Shown here: piece by piece, positions 1 through 7,663 of the stretch
Layout: each line of letters opens with the position of its first letter
Position numbering within the stretch: position 1 is the stretch's first letter
NCBI RefSeq assembly: GCF_000737195.2
Contig: NZ_JALM01000001.1
Location: 1-43,465, forward strand
Direction of reading: 5' to 3'
From: Sciscionella sediminilitoris
Lineage (GTDB): Bacteria > Actinomycetota > Actinomycetes > Mycobacteriales > Pseudonocardiaceae
DNA length: 43,465 bases
Made by a program: the position numbers and the translations under genes
The notes under the pieces: model-generated
What the model saw: only the letters and a program-made list of their open reading frames with translations
The model's database searches: none
Told to the model about the DNA's origin: nothing

Positions 1-808
1 CGATTTCAGGGGAAGTCCAAAGGGCGTTGATCCCGGCCGAGACCGAGGCGAACAGATTCGCCTGCGAGGAACCGACGACGCGCACGGTCGAGGTGGAACA
101 GCTCTGTTCGTGATCGGCGTAGAGCATCAGCAGCAGATCGAGTGCCCGGACGACCTCCGGATCGGGCACATAGCGTTCCCCGGGCGCGCCGAAGGTCAGC
201 TGCAGGAAGTTCTCCAGCAGTCCGGCCTCGTTGTCCGGATAACCGAACGGCAGGCCGATCGATTTCTTGTAGGCGTATGCGGCGATCACCGGGACCTTGG
301 CGAGCAGGCGCACCGTGGACAGCTCGACATTGGGTTCGTCGAACGGGTCCAGGCTGTCCTGGTGGAAGGTGGAAAGGGCGGACACGGCCGAGGAGAGCAC
401 CGGCATCGGGTGCGCGTCCCGCGGGAAACCGTCGAAGAACCGCTTCAGGTCCTCGTGCAGCAGGGTGTGCCGGTTGATCTGCTCGGCGAAATCCGCGTAG
501 TGCGCGCGGTCCGGGAGCTCGCCGTGGATCAGCAGGTAGGCCACCTCGATGAAATTCGAGCGTTCGGCGAGCTGTTCGATCGGATAGCCGCGATAGCGCA
601 GAATGCCCGCTTCGCCGTCGATATAGGTGATCTGCGAACGACAGGATGCCGTGTTCACGAAACCCGGATCGAGTGCCGTCATCCCGGCCCGGTCGAGCAG
701 TCCGGAGAGCTCGATCCCGGGATGTCCTTCGCTGGCCTCGACGACTGGCAGCTGGATGTCAGCATTACCGAGCTGGAGGGTGACGGCGCCGGTCGTGTTG
801 TCCCGCAT
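1..808 (-). CDS. Citrate synthase-like protein (partial, catalytic His altered)
   Basis: The gene reads leftwards and runs off the window, so only the first 269 residues are visible. The protein follows hexameric actinobacterial citrate synthase closely (ITYIDGEAGILRYRGYPIEQLAE, then LHEDLKRFFDGFPRDAHPMP, then DPEVVRALD). That family condenses oxaloacetate and acetyl-CoA at the entry of the TCA cycle. In the family segment LHADHEQN the first His is a catalytic residue. Here the text is LYADHEQS, so it is Tyr. The next expected block W-G-P-L-H-G-G is W-T-S-P-E-I here, putting Glu where the second catalytic His should be. The fold is clearly citrate synthase, but activity is doubtful, so I call it 'citrate synthase-like'. 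The start is ATG at 808, preceded by GGGGCA. The next gene upstream (918-1301) is on the same strand, 109 bases away. Confidence 0.85.
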   Translation of the reverse strand, partial: MRDNTTGAVTLQLGNADIQLPVVEASEGHPGIELSGLLDRAGMTALDPGFVNTASCRSQITYIDGEAGILRYRGYPIEQLAERSNFIEVAYLLIHGELPDRAHYADFAEQINRHTLLHEDLKRFFDGFPRDAHPMPVLSSAVSALSTFHQDSLDPFDEPNVELSTVRLLAKVPVIAAYAYKKSIGLPFGYPDNEAGLLENFLQLTFGAPGERYVPDPEVVRALDLLLMLYADHEQSCSTSTVRVVGSSQANLFASVSAGINALWTSPEI

Positions 809-885
809 GCGTGCCCCTAACAGGTGAGTTCGGTCGACCTGTACGGCACGCTAGACCACCACGGGCACCCTCGGGAACCCGGCTG

Positions 886-898
886 GCGAACCGTTCGC
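886..898. promoter_or_regulatory. Palindromic GCGAAC-C-GTTCGC site
   Basis: A perfect 6-bp inverted repeat with a 1-base centre lies in the 109-base gap upstream of the citrate synthase-like gene. Its position, about 80 bases before the ATG, would suit an operator. No regulator can be named from the sequence, and a chance palindrome in GC-rich DNA is possible. Confidence 0.25.
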
Positions 899-917
899 GA
901 AACCGTCATCGATCCGC

Positions 918-1301
918 TCAGCTCGCCAGCACGGAAACCGCGAACAGCACGAACCCGACGGAGAGCCCGATCAGCGAAGCATTGTCGACATAACGGTACA
1001 GCCGGGTATCGCCCCATTCCGGGCGGAAGGCCAGCGGGAAGAAGGCCAGCGGCGCGGTCCAGCACACCACCGAGAGCAGCACCGAGGCGAACAGTGGCGG
1101 ATCGGGGACCGCCGCACCGAACGCGGTGAGCACGGTGCCCTGCATCAGCATCTCGATGTGCCCCTGCCGGATCCGGCGCGCGTCCCGCAGCCCGGCTCGT
1201 AACCGCTGCGCCCGCGGGGTTCGGGTCACGTACACCATGGCCCAGCCGGTGAGCGCGCCGACGGCGAGTTCGAGCACCCCGACCTTGACGAGGAAATGCA
1301 T
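918..1301 (-). CDS. Small four-helix membrane protein, function unknown
   Basis: 127 residues. I do not recognise the family. Four hydrophobic segments are visible: about residues 6-24 (VGVLELAVGALTGWAMVY), 50-66, 69-92 (containing SVVCWTAPLAFFPLAF) and 108-126. A basic stretch (RTPRAQRLRAGLRDARR) sits between the first two and is probably cytoplasmic. The ATG overlaps the stop of the amidase gene as TGATG, so it is almost certainly translated by coupling as the last gene of the transporter-hydrolase-amidase operon. A transport accessory or a carrier of small amide products are possibilities, but nothing in the sequence decides between them. Confidence 0.7.
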   Translation of the reverse strand: MHFLVKVGVLELAVGALTGWAMVYVTRTPRAQRLRAGLRDARRIRQGHIEMLMQGTVLTAFGAAVPDPPLFASVLLSVVCWTAPLAFFPLAFRPEWGDTRLYRYVDNASLIGLSVGFVLFAVSVLAS

Positions 1302-2734
1302 CAGCCGATCCCGCCGGGGAAATAGGGCGCTTCGGCGTACCACGGCAGCGCGGCCCACACCGCGGCCGCGACGGTGAACGCGCTCTGGTCCGCGAAGGGC
1401 GCCGCGACCACCTGCGCGCCGAGCGGCATCCCGGAGTCCGCGAGCGCGGCGGGCACCGCGACCACGGGGCAGCGGCTGGCGAGGTTGAACGGCGCGCACA
1501 TCGCCGCATCCAGGTTGTGCCCGGCGTCCGCCCCGTCCACGATGATCGGCTCGTCCACGTAGTCGAGCCCGGCCCGCAGGCTTTCCATCCCGGTCGTCGG
1601 GCACAGCAGGGCATCGAAGCGGGCGAACACATCCGCGAGGTCGGCCTGCACCCGCGCTTCGGTGCGCACCGAGCCGTACCGGCCGAGCTCGGCGAAGGCG
1701 GCCTCCCCGCGTTCCACGAAATCCTTGGTATAGGGCAGGATTCCGGAACCACGCTCGGCCATCGTCGCGCGCACCATCGCGGCCAGGATCGCCCCGTAGT
1801 GCGCCCAGGCCGCGTGCATGATCTCCGCGCGCCGCCAGGGCAGTTCGATCTCCTCGACGTGCACGCCCTGCTCCCGCAAGCCCTCGGCGGCCTGGTGCAG
1901 CGCGCCTGCCACGCTCGGTTCCACCGGATAGTCCCCGAGCCGCGTGCACAGCGCCACGCGCATACCGCGCGCCCGATCGGCGACCCCGTCGACGCGGAAG
2001 TCCGGGTCGGGAACCGAGGCCGGATCGACCGGGTGCCGCCCGGCGATGACGTTGGCCAGCAGCGCGCAGTCCTGCGGGCTGCGGGCCAGCGGTCCGTCGT
2101 GGCAGTAGTGGTCCAGGTTGTACGGCGGGAGCGCGGGAACCCTGCCATAGGGCGGTTTGAAGCCGGTGACCCCGTTGAACGCGGCCGGGATACGGATCGA
2201 ACCGGCGATGTCCGAGCCGGTGGCGAGCACGGCGGTCCCGGCCGCGAGCGCGGCACCCGAACCGCCCGAGGAGCCACCGGAGGAGCACTCCAGCCGCCAC
2301 GGGGTCCGGGTCACGCCCCACAGTTCACTGTGCGTGAATCCGGCGGTGCAGAATTCCGGTGTCGTGGTGCGCGCGTGCAGGATCCCGCCCGCCGCGCGGA
2401 TCCGTTCGACCGCGGGATGGGTCACGTCCGCGATATCGCCCTCGGTCAGCGCCGAACCCTCGCGCAGCGGCAGCCCGGCGATGGGCTGCTCCTCCTTGAC
2501 CGCGACCGGCAGCCCCTCCAGTGGGCGAGCCGTTCCGTTGGCATAGCGGCGTTCCGCTTCGCGCGCCTGCTCGAGCGCCGATTCGAAGAAGGTGTCGGTG
2601 AACGCGTTCACCGACGGCTCCACCGCCTCGGTCCGTTCGATCACGGCAGTCATCAGCTCGTGCGGGGACAGTGTGCCCGCGGCGAACCGCCGCCGCGCCT
2701 CGACCGCGCTCAGGTAGACCAGCTCGGTGTCCAT
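1301..2734 (-). CDS. Amidase signature family hydrolase
   Basis: 477 residues, usual length for the family, which hydrolyses carboxamides to acid and ammonia through a Ser-cisSer-Lys triad. The triad is visible: Lys in PVAVKEE (about residue 76), the Gly/Ser-rich loop SSGGSSGGSGAALAAG with the cis-Ser, and the nucleophile Ser in TGSDIAGSIRIPAAFNGVTGFKP. The family more often reads GSDIGGSIR, so GSDIAGSIR is a mild variant. No signal peptide is seen, so it acts in the cytoplasm. The ATG at 2734 overlaps the stop of the hydrolase gene (TGATG), and the membrane protein gene begins on its own stop. The context (amino-acid-type importer plus a second hydrolase) suggests it deaminates an imported amide. 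The substrate cannot be read from sequence. Confidence 0.9.
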   Translation of the reverse strand: MDTELVYLSAVEARRRFAAGTLSPHELMTAVIERTEAVEPSVNAFTDTFFESALEQAREAERRYANGTARPLEGLPVAVKEEQPIAGLPLREGSALTEGDIADVTHPAVERIRAAGGILHARTTTPEFCTAGFTHSELWGVTRTPWRLECSSGGSSGGSGAALAAGTAVLATGSDIAGSIRIPAAFNGVTGFKPPYGRVPALPPYNLDHYCHDGPLARSPQDCALLANVIAGRHPVDPASVPDPDFRVDGVADRARGMRVALCTRLGDYPVEPSVAGALHQAAEGLREQGVHVEEIELPWRRAEIMHAAWAHYGAILAAMVRATMAERGSGILPYTKDFVERGEAAFAELGRYGSVRTEARVQADLADVFARFDALLCPTTGMESLRAGLDYVDEPIIVDGADAGHNLDAAMCAPFNLASRCPVVAVPAALADSGMPLGAQVVAAPFADQSAFTVAAAVWAALPWYAEAPYFPGGIG

Positions 2735-3570
2735 CAGTGCTCCAATGCTTCCGCGAAGAACGCCTTGACCGGTTCGAGCACGGGCATGCCCTCGTGCGCG
2801 ACGCCGGGAACCACATCCTGGCGTACGGCGATCCCGTGCCGCTCCAGGCTCGTGCGCAGTGCGTGCATCCGGTCCTGCCGGTTGGCGCCCTGCCGCTCGA
2901 CCCCGGGCATCCACCGCGGGCTCTCCGGCCCGATCGCGATCTCCCAGGTTTCGGTGTCCCGCTCGCCGATCACCAGCTGCACCGCGACCGCGCGCATCGC
3001 CTCGATATCGGCCGCGATGCCGAACCGCTGCTCGAGATCCCGTACCCCGACCCAGAAATCCGCCTCGGTGTCCAGCAGGGTCACCACACCGGGCGCGCCG
3101 ACCGAGACCGCGCGCAGCCGGTCCGGGTGCAGGTAGTAGAAGCGGTGCGCGAAATGCCCGCCGCCGGAGAATCCGTGCAGCAGAAAACGTTCCGCGTCCA
3201 CCCGCCAGGTCTCGGCGGCCTCGGCGACCATGCCGAGCAGCACCTCGTCGAACCGGATTCCCTCGTACTCGATGAATTTGTAGTTGTCCAGTTCGCCGGG
3301 GCGCCCGATACCCACCGGGAACAGCGGGGCGAGCGCGATGCACTGATGGCGCTCGCAGAATTCGATGAACGCGTACCGGTAGGTGCTCGCCCCGCGCTCG
3401 GTTCCGTGCACCAGCACGACGAGCGGATACACCGTTTCCCCGTCCTCGGCATAACTTTCCGGGACATAGGCGCAATAGCTGAACCGCTGATCGGCTTGTG
3501 CCGCGAAGAACGGAGTGGCCCCGAAATGGTAATAGGACAGCGTTTCACCGTGCCCCGGCACGTTGCGCAT
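2734..3570 (-). CDS. Alpha/beta hydrolase
   Basis: 278 residues. The fold is shown by VVLVHGTERG (oxyanion region), the nucleophile elbow HGFSGGGHFAHR with Ser as nucleophile, and a late His in PGVAHEGMP. It resembles esterase/PHB-depolymerase-like hydrolases and has no signal peptide, so it is cytoplasmic. Its start overlaps the end of the upstream permease gene by 26 bases. I chose ATG 3570 over the in-frame ATG at 3594 because AGAAGGGA lies 7 bases before it. It ends on the amidase start codon (TGATG). The likely job is to open or trim an imported ester, lactone or amide before the amidase acts, inferred from position only. Confidence 0.85.
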   Translation of the reverse strand: MRNVPGHGETLSYYHFGATPFFAAQADQRFSYCAYVPESYAEDGETVYPLVVLVHGTERGASTYRYAFIEFCERHQCIALAPLFPVGIGRPGELDNYKFIEYEGIRFDEVLLGMVAEAAETWRVDAERFLLHGFSGGGHFAHRFYYLHPDRLRAVSVGAPGVVTLLDTEADFWVGVRDLEQRFGIAADIEAMRAVAVQLVIGERDTETWEIAIGPESPRWMPGVERQGANRQDRMHALRTSLERHGIAVRQDVVPGVAHEGMPVLEPVKAFFAEALEH

Positions 3571-4375
3571 GCGACATTCCCTTCTGTTTTCCACGCTTGG
3601 CTTCCAGCCTCCTGGAAAGCCAGGAGAGCAACACGTTCAGCAGCAGATACACGGCGGCGACGGCGAGATAGGTGGGCAGCAGATTCGAGGTGTACTCCCC
3701 CATGACCTTCGCCGAGTCGAGCAGTTCGGGATAACTGACCACATAGCCGAGCGTGGTGTCCTTGAGCAGCGCGATCAGCTGACTCACCAGCGCCGGGGTG
3801 AGCGCGCGCAGCGCCTGCGGGATCACCACGGCCCGCATCGCCTGCCCGCCGGTGAGCCCGATCGCCTGCGCAGCCTCGATCTGGCCGCGGTCCAGGGCGA
3901 GCACCCCGGCCCGCACCAGTTCGGCGAGAACCGCGGTGTGGTGGATGACCAGCGAGAACACCAACTGCCACAAGGGGTCGATCCGGATCCCCGCGATCGG
4001 CAGCCCGAGCAGGAAGACATAGATCACCAGCAGCAGCGGGATCGCCCGGAACAGTTCCACGTATCCGGCGGCGATCCGGCTCAGCGCGCGCCGCCGGGAC
4101 AACCGGGCCAGCGCGACCAGAATCCCCAGTGGCAGCGCGATCAACCCGGCAACCACCGCGGCGAGCAGTGTGGAACCCAAGGCCTGCAAGAGGAATCGTT
4201 GCACCGGCCATTCCACGAACACCGTCCAGCGGTCCGCGTCGAGCTGTCCGCGCGCGCCGAACCGCAGCACCACGAGCGTCAGCACACCGAGCAGCGCGAG
4301 CACGGTCAGCACGGTGACCGCGCGGATCCGGTTCCTGCCCCGTGGCCCGGGGGCGTCGAAGAGGAAGGTGCTCAC
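3545..4375 (-). CDS. Amino-acid-type ABC transporter permease
   Basis: 276 residues. Inner-membrane permease of the polar amino acid (HisM/GlnP-type) family: an N-terminal membrane segment (VTVLTVLALLGVLTLVVL), the family entry sequence LQALGSTLLAAVVAGLIALPLG, ELFRAIPLLLVIYVFLLGLP, and the EAA loop QIEAAQAIGLTGGQAMRAVVIPQALRALTP that contacts the ATPase. The start is GTG 4375, five bases after the stop of the partner permease. A longer in-frame start at 4429 would lie inside that gene and is unlikely. Together with the other permease and the binding protein it makes a complete membrane part, but no cognate ATPase is encoded nearby. Confidence 0.9.
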   Translation of the reverse strand: MSTFLFDAPGPRGRNRIRAVTVLTVLALLGVLTLVVLRFGARGQLDADRWTVFVEWPVQRFLLQALGSTLLAAVVAGLIALPLGILVALARLSRRRALSRIAAGYVELFRAIPLLLVIYVFLLGLPIAGIRIDPLWQLVFSLVIHHTAVLAELVRAGVLALDRGQIEAAQAIGLTGGQAMRAVVIPQALRALTPALVSQLIALLKDTTLGYVVSYPELLDSAKVMGEYTSNLLPTYLAVAAVYLLLNVLLSWLSRRLEAKRGKQKGMSHAQRAGAR

Positions 4376-4379
4376 CGGC

Positions 4380-5024
4380 TCACCGCCCGATCCGCGCGCG
4401 ACGTTCGAGCACCCCGCCGAGCAAACCACCGGCCAGCGTGATGAGCACGTAGCAGAGCCCGGCGCACAGGAAGGCGGGCACCGGTTCCGCGTAGTTCACG
4501 TTGAGCATCCTGGTGACCCCGGTCAGGTCCAGCACGCCGACCGAGGCACTGAGCGAAGTGCTCAGCGCCACCGCGATGAACACATTGGTCAGCGGCTGGA
4601 TCATGGCGCGGAACGCCTGCGGCAGCACGACATGGCGCAGCAGCTGACCGAACCGCATGCCGATCGCGCGGGCCGCCTCGACCTGGCCGATGCCGACATT
4701 GTTGATCCCGGACCGCACCGCCTCGCACACATAGGCGGCCGCGTAGGTGGCCACCCCGGCGACCACCGAGGCGAACAGGGACATGCTCAGCCCGATCTCC
4801 GGGAGTGCGAACACGATGAGCACGAGCAGCATCAGCAGCGGAACATTGCGGAAGACCTCGACATAGCAGCCGCCGAGCCAGCGCAGGATCGGCACCGGGC
4901 AGACGCGCAGCACCGCGACGATCGTGCCGAGCACCAGCGCGCAGCCGAACGCGGCCAGCGTCAGCTCCGCCGTGGTGAGCAGCCCGCCGCCGATCTTGTC
5001 CACATTGGACCAGAGGACATTCAT
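4380..5024 (-). CDS. Amino-acid-type ABC transporter permease
   Basis: 214 residues. The second permease of the pair, of typical short HisQ/GlnP length. Visible features are LLTTAELTLAAFGCALVLGTIVAVLR, VEVFRNVPLLMLLVLIVFALPE and the ATPase-contact loop QVEAARAIGMRFGQLLRHVVLPQAFRAM. ATG 5024 was chosen over the in-frame GTG 5030 because AAGGAG sits 5 bases upstream of the ATG but touches the GTG. It follows the binding-protein gene by 13 bases and precedes the other permease by 4 bases, so the three genes are one transcription unit. Confidence 0.9.
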   Translation of the reverse strand: MNVLWSNVDKIGGGLLTTAELTLAAFGCALVLGTIVAVLRVCPVPILRWLGGCYVEVFRNVPLLMLLVLIVFALPEIGLSMSLFASVVAGVATYAAAYVCEAVRSGINNVGIGQVEAARAIGMRFGQLLRHVVLPQAFRAMIQPLTNVFIAVALSTSLSASVGVLDLTGVTRMLNVNYAEPVPAFLCAGLCYVLITLAGGLLGGVLERRARIGR

Positions 5025-5037
5025 ACGCACTCCTTGA

Positions 5038-5961
5038 CTAGGAACCCGGCACCGAGCCGAGCACCGGCGGTTTCGGCGGTTCGTGCCGCTCGACCGTGCC
5101 GATGGTGGCCCGCCAGAGCCGGGCCCAGGATCCGTCCGCGTAGATGCGCCGCAGCCAGTCGTCCACCACGCGCTTGAGCTGCGGGTCCTGTTTGGACATG
5201 CCGATCCCGAACGGGGCGTCCCTCGTGGGTGGCCCGGCGAATTTCACGTCGTCGTGTTTGAGCACGAACCCGGAGAGGATGGCGCTGTTGAGGAAGAACG
5301 CGTCCACCCGGCCCTGGCGCAGTGCCTGCAGGCACTGCGAAGCGGAGTCGAAGATGACCTGCTGCGCACCCGGCTGTTGCTGTTGCAATGCTTCGGCGGC
5401 GACCGCGGGCATCGTGGCCGTGGTGACCCCGTTCAGATCGGCGAGCCCGTGCACGCTCGTATTGTCCGCGCGCACCAGGATCGCCCCGCCGCCGATCAGA
5501 TAGGGACCGGCGAAGTCCACCAGCCGCGCGCGCTGCGGGGTGATCTGATAGGTCGCGACGGTGAAATCGGTGGTTCCGTTCTCCAGCAAGGCTTCCCGGG
5601 TGTCGCTGGTGACGTTCACCCACTGCACATCCGTTCTTCCGGTCAGGTACTTCGCCAGCATTTTCGCCAGGCTCGCGTCGAATCCGGTGTATTCCCCGGT
5701 CATCGGGTTCTTCATGGAATAGAGCGGGACGTCGTAGCCGGCCCCGATCGCCACCGTGCCCTTGCGGTGGATGGCCAGCGCGGCCGTACTGCGGTCGAGC
5801 GCGCCCGGCCCGGCGACCGGTGCCGCGTCCAGCACGGCGCGCACCGCGGCCGGATCACCGCCGGATGCCTTGTCGTAGCGCGAGTTCACCGCCCCCGAAC
5901 ACGCGCCGAGGCCGAGCATCGCGGCCAGCAGGGCGGCGAGAGACCGCCGCGAGGAAACCAT
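5038..5961 (-). CDS. Solute-binding lipoprotein of amino-acid-type ABC importer
   Basis: About 307 residues. Extracellular solute-binding protein family 3. The N-terminus is a lipoprotein signal (RR, hydrophobic stretch, lipobox LGAC about residue 21), so it is anchored to the outer face of the membrane. Body motifs are GYDVPLYSMKNPMTGEYTGFDASLAKMLAKYL, the ligand-loop phrase DFTVATYQITPQRARLVDFAGPY and GVGMSKQDPQLKRVVDDWLR-like text near the end (here GIGMSKQDPQ). The start is ambiguous: ATG 5961 gives a 21-residue signal with GGGG 9 bases upstream, while ATG 5976 or GTG 5979 would add 5-6 residues. It is the first gene of the operon and is divergent from the RpiR regulator. The ligand is probably a polar amino acid or amide. 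Confidence 0.88.
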   Translation of the reverse strand: MVSSRRSLAALLAAMLGLGACSGAVNSRYDKASGGDPAAVRAVLDAAPVAGPGALDRSTAALAIHRKGTVAIGAGYDVPLYSMKNPMTGEYTGFDASLAKMLAKYLTGRTDVQWVNVTSDTREALLENGTTDFTVATYQITPQRARLVDFAGPYLIGGGAILVRADNTSVHGLADLNGVTTATMPAVAAEALQQQQPGAQQVIFDSASQCLQALRQGRVDAFFLNSAILSGFVLKHDDVKFAGPPTRDAPFGIGMSKQDPQLKRVVDDWLRRIYADGSWARLWRATIGTVERHEPPKPPVLGSVPGS

Positions 5962-5985
5962 AGGAAACGACCCCATCACCGTTGA

Positions 5986-6036
5986 TGTAGTGGCTATTGC
6001 ATTTCTTCCGTCACTGCGTCGCGTGCACTACACTAG
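5986..6036. promoter_or_regulatory. Possible RpiR operator region (TAGTG repeats)
   Basis: The 115-base gap between the divergent binding-protein and RpiR genes carries TGTAGTG at 5986-5992 and CACTACACTAG at 6026-6036, i.e. one TAGTG facing right and two facing left. Repeats of this kind in a divergent regulator/target gap are typical of the local regulator's binding sites. The assignment to the RpiR protein rests on position only. Confidence 0.35.
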
Positions 6037-6076
6037 CCATCTGTTGTCGGCACCACAAGAGGGATCATCGGACGTA

Positions 6077-6949
6077 ATGGCTACTACAAGCAGCGTGTGG
6101 GGGCGACCGCTCGCGGATCGCATCGCCGCGCACGCCCATGAGCTGACCGCCACCGAGCTGCGGGTCGCCGAGTACCTGGACGCGCACGGTGAGGAGGTCA
6201 TCTTCGCCACCGCGGGCGGGCTCGCGAAGGCGATCGGCACCAGCGACGCCACGGTGGTGCGCACCGCGCGGGCACTTGGCTACTCCGGGCTTCCCGAGCT
6301 CAAACACGAGGTGGGCCAACAACTCGTGCAGGTCAACAAGCCCGCGGCGCGGTTACGCCAACGCATCGAACACGTCGGCGCGGAGACCGGGGAACTGCTG
6401 GACGAGGTGTTCGCCGAGGGCGCCGAACGGCTCGCCGAGACGCGGCGGCTGAGCCGGGCCGGGCACGTGCGCGCCTGCATCGACTGCCTGGCCGAAGCGG
6501 ACGCGGTCGTCGGCTACGGGGTCGGGGTTTCCGCGCTGGCCGCCGACTATCTCGCGACCAGGCTCACCAGGATCGGCAAACCGGCGCGGGCGATCTCCGC
6601 CACCGGTTTCCGGCTCGCCGACGAACTGCTCTCGCTGACCGGCGGCGAGGCACTGGTGCTCTACGCGCCCGGCAGGATGCTCGCCGAGCTCGAGGTGATC
6701 CTGGAACACGCGCACCGGGTCGGCGCCAAGGTCGTGCTCGTCTCGGACGCGCTCGCCGCCCGGATCGGGGACCGGGTCGACCACGCGCTCACCGCGGTGC
6801 ACTCCGGAAGCGGGCTCACCGGGGAATGCCTGGCCTCCGTGCTGCTCACCGACGCGCTCGTACTCGGCGTCGCCGCACGGGACCAGGACCGCGCCACCGC
6901 GGCCTCCGATCTGCTGACCGCGCTGCGCGGCAGGCTCGGCGCCGAATAG
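6077..6949 (+). CDS. RpiR-family transcriptional regulator (HTH_6 + SIS)
   Basis: 290 residues. The N-terminal helix-turn-helix of the RpiR family covers about residues 10-85 (LTATELRVAEYLDAHGEEVIFATAGGLAKAIGTSDATVVRTARALGYSGLPELK). A SIS (sugar isomerase) fold follows at about 130-260 (VVGYGVGVSALAADYLATRLTRIG, LVLYAPGRMLAELEVILEHAHRVGAKVVLVSDAL). In this family the SIS domain senses a phosphosugar or another small effector. It is divergent from the importer/hydrolase/amidase operon and is its likely regulator. I placed the start at ATG 6077 (MATTSS), because the open frame upstream reads through the promoter region. It ends two bases before the convergent TetR gene. Confidence 0.88.
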   Translation: MATTSSVWGRPLADRIAAHAHELTATELRVAEYLDAHGEEVIFATAGGLAKAIGTSDATVVRTARALGYSGLPELKHEVGQQLVQVNKPAARLRQRIEHVGAETGELLDEVFAEGAERLAETRRLSRAGHVRACIDCLAEADAVVGYGVGVSALAADYLATRLTRIGKPARAISATGFRLADELLSLTGGEALVLYAPGRMLAELEVILEHAHRVGAKVVLVSDALAARIGDRVDHALTAVHSGSGLTGECLASVLLTDALVLGVAARDQDRATAASDLLTALRGRLGAE

Positions 6950-6950
6950 G

Positions 6951-7580
6951 TCAGCGCAGTTCCGCGCTCAGCCCGGCCAGCAGCACCCGGAGCCCGAACT
7001 CGAACCGGGCCTCGAAGTCGAAGAACAGGTCCATCGGCGTGGTCGCGACATGCGGATACGCGGCCCCGGGCAGCACGGCGGCGAGCAGTTCCCCGCGCTC
7101 CACCCCGTCGGCGCCCTGCTGCTCGAGCACCTCGCCGAGGACATAGCAGAACAACGTGGTGCAGGCCAGCAGCGCGGACTCCGGGGAGAATCCCGCGTCC
7201 CGCCAGATGGCGAAGACCTCCTCGGCCACGGTCAGCGTCGGCCGTTTCGTCGTGTAGCTGCCGCCGACGATCCGGGCCCCGTCCCGGTGCGCCAGCAGCG
7301 CCGAGCGCATCGCCTTCGCGAAGTCCGCGGCCCGTGCGCGCCAGTCCGCACCGTCGCGTTCCATCCGTTCGGGTACCTCGGCGAGGATGACCTCGGCCAT
7401 CTCGTCGATCAGCGCCTGCTTCCCGTCGAACAGCCGGTAGATCGTCGGCAGCTGCATATCGAGGCTGGTGGCGAGCTTGCGCATGGTCAGCGATTCGAGA
7501 CCGCCGGAATCCACGAGCGCCAGGGCGGCACGGGCCACCGTCTCCGCCCGTGCCGTGGTCTTCGTCTCCCGAATTGACAC
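6951..7580 (-). CDS. TetR-family repressor
   Basis: 209 residues. The N-terminal TetR helix-turn-helix is clear (ETVARAALALVDSGGLESLTMRKLATSLDMQLPTIYRLFDGKQALIDEMAE). The C-terminal part is of the TetR_C ligand-binding type (ARIVGGSYTTKRPTLTVAEEVFAIWRDAGFSPESALLA, then a conserved FDFEARFEFGLRVLLAGL tail). The start is GTG 7580. It is divergent from the reductase/PPOX pair, and the shared gap carries two near-identical 15-bp sites (7581-7595 and 7617-7631). The nearer one abuts its own start codon, so autorepression and repression of the neighbour are likely. Confidence 0.9.
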   Translation of the reverse strand: MSIRETKTTARAETVARAALALVDSGGLESLTMRKLATSLDMQLPTIYRLFDGKQALIDEMAEVILAEVPERMERDGADWRARAADFAKAMRSALLAHRDGARIVGGSYTTKRPTLTVAEEVFAIWRDAGFSPESALLACTTLFCYVLGEVLEQQGADGVERGELLAAVLPGAAYPHVATTPMDLFFDFEARFEFGLRVLLAGLSAELR

Positions 7581-7595
7581 GTTAACGATGTTATC
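7581..7595. promoter_or_regulatory. TetR operator, site 1
   Basis: GTTAACGATGTTATC directly adjoins the GTG start of the TetR gene. It matches site 2 at 13 of 15 positions. Position and repetition suggest repressor binding at the TetR promoter. Confidence 0.6.
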
Positions 7596-7616
7596 ACTAA
7601 CTTGGAGTCATCAGGT

Positions 7617-7631
7617 GTTAACGTTGTTAAC
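7617..7631. promoter_or_regulatory. TetR operator, site 2
   Basis: GTTAACGTTGTTAAC is a near-perfect palindrome (GTTAAC, 3-base centre, GTTAAC) and lies 32 bases before the ATG of the reductase gene. It is AT-rich against a strongly GC-rich background. Its centre is 36 bp from that of site 1, about 3.5 helical turns. Confidence 0.65.
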
Positions 7632-7663
7632 GCATAGAGTCGACCACGACGAAAGCCGCTGCC

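Noticed and set aside
110-820. Long plus-strand open frame opposite the citrate synthase-like gene
   Set aside because: Its product is Arg/Gly/Val-rich with no family resemblance, and the minus strand encodes a clear citrate synthase fold. It is a GC-rich antisense shadow, as are the many other long frames opposite or offset from the listed genes.
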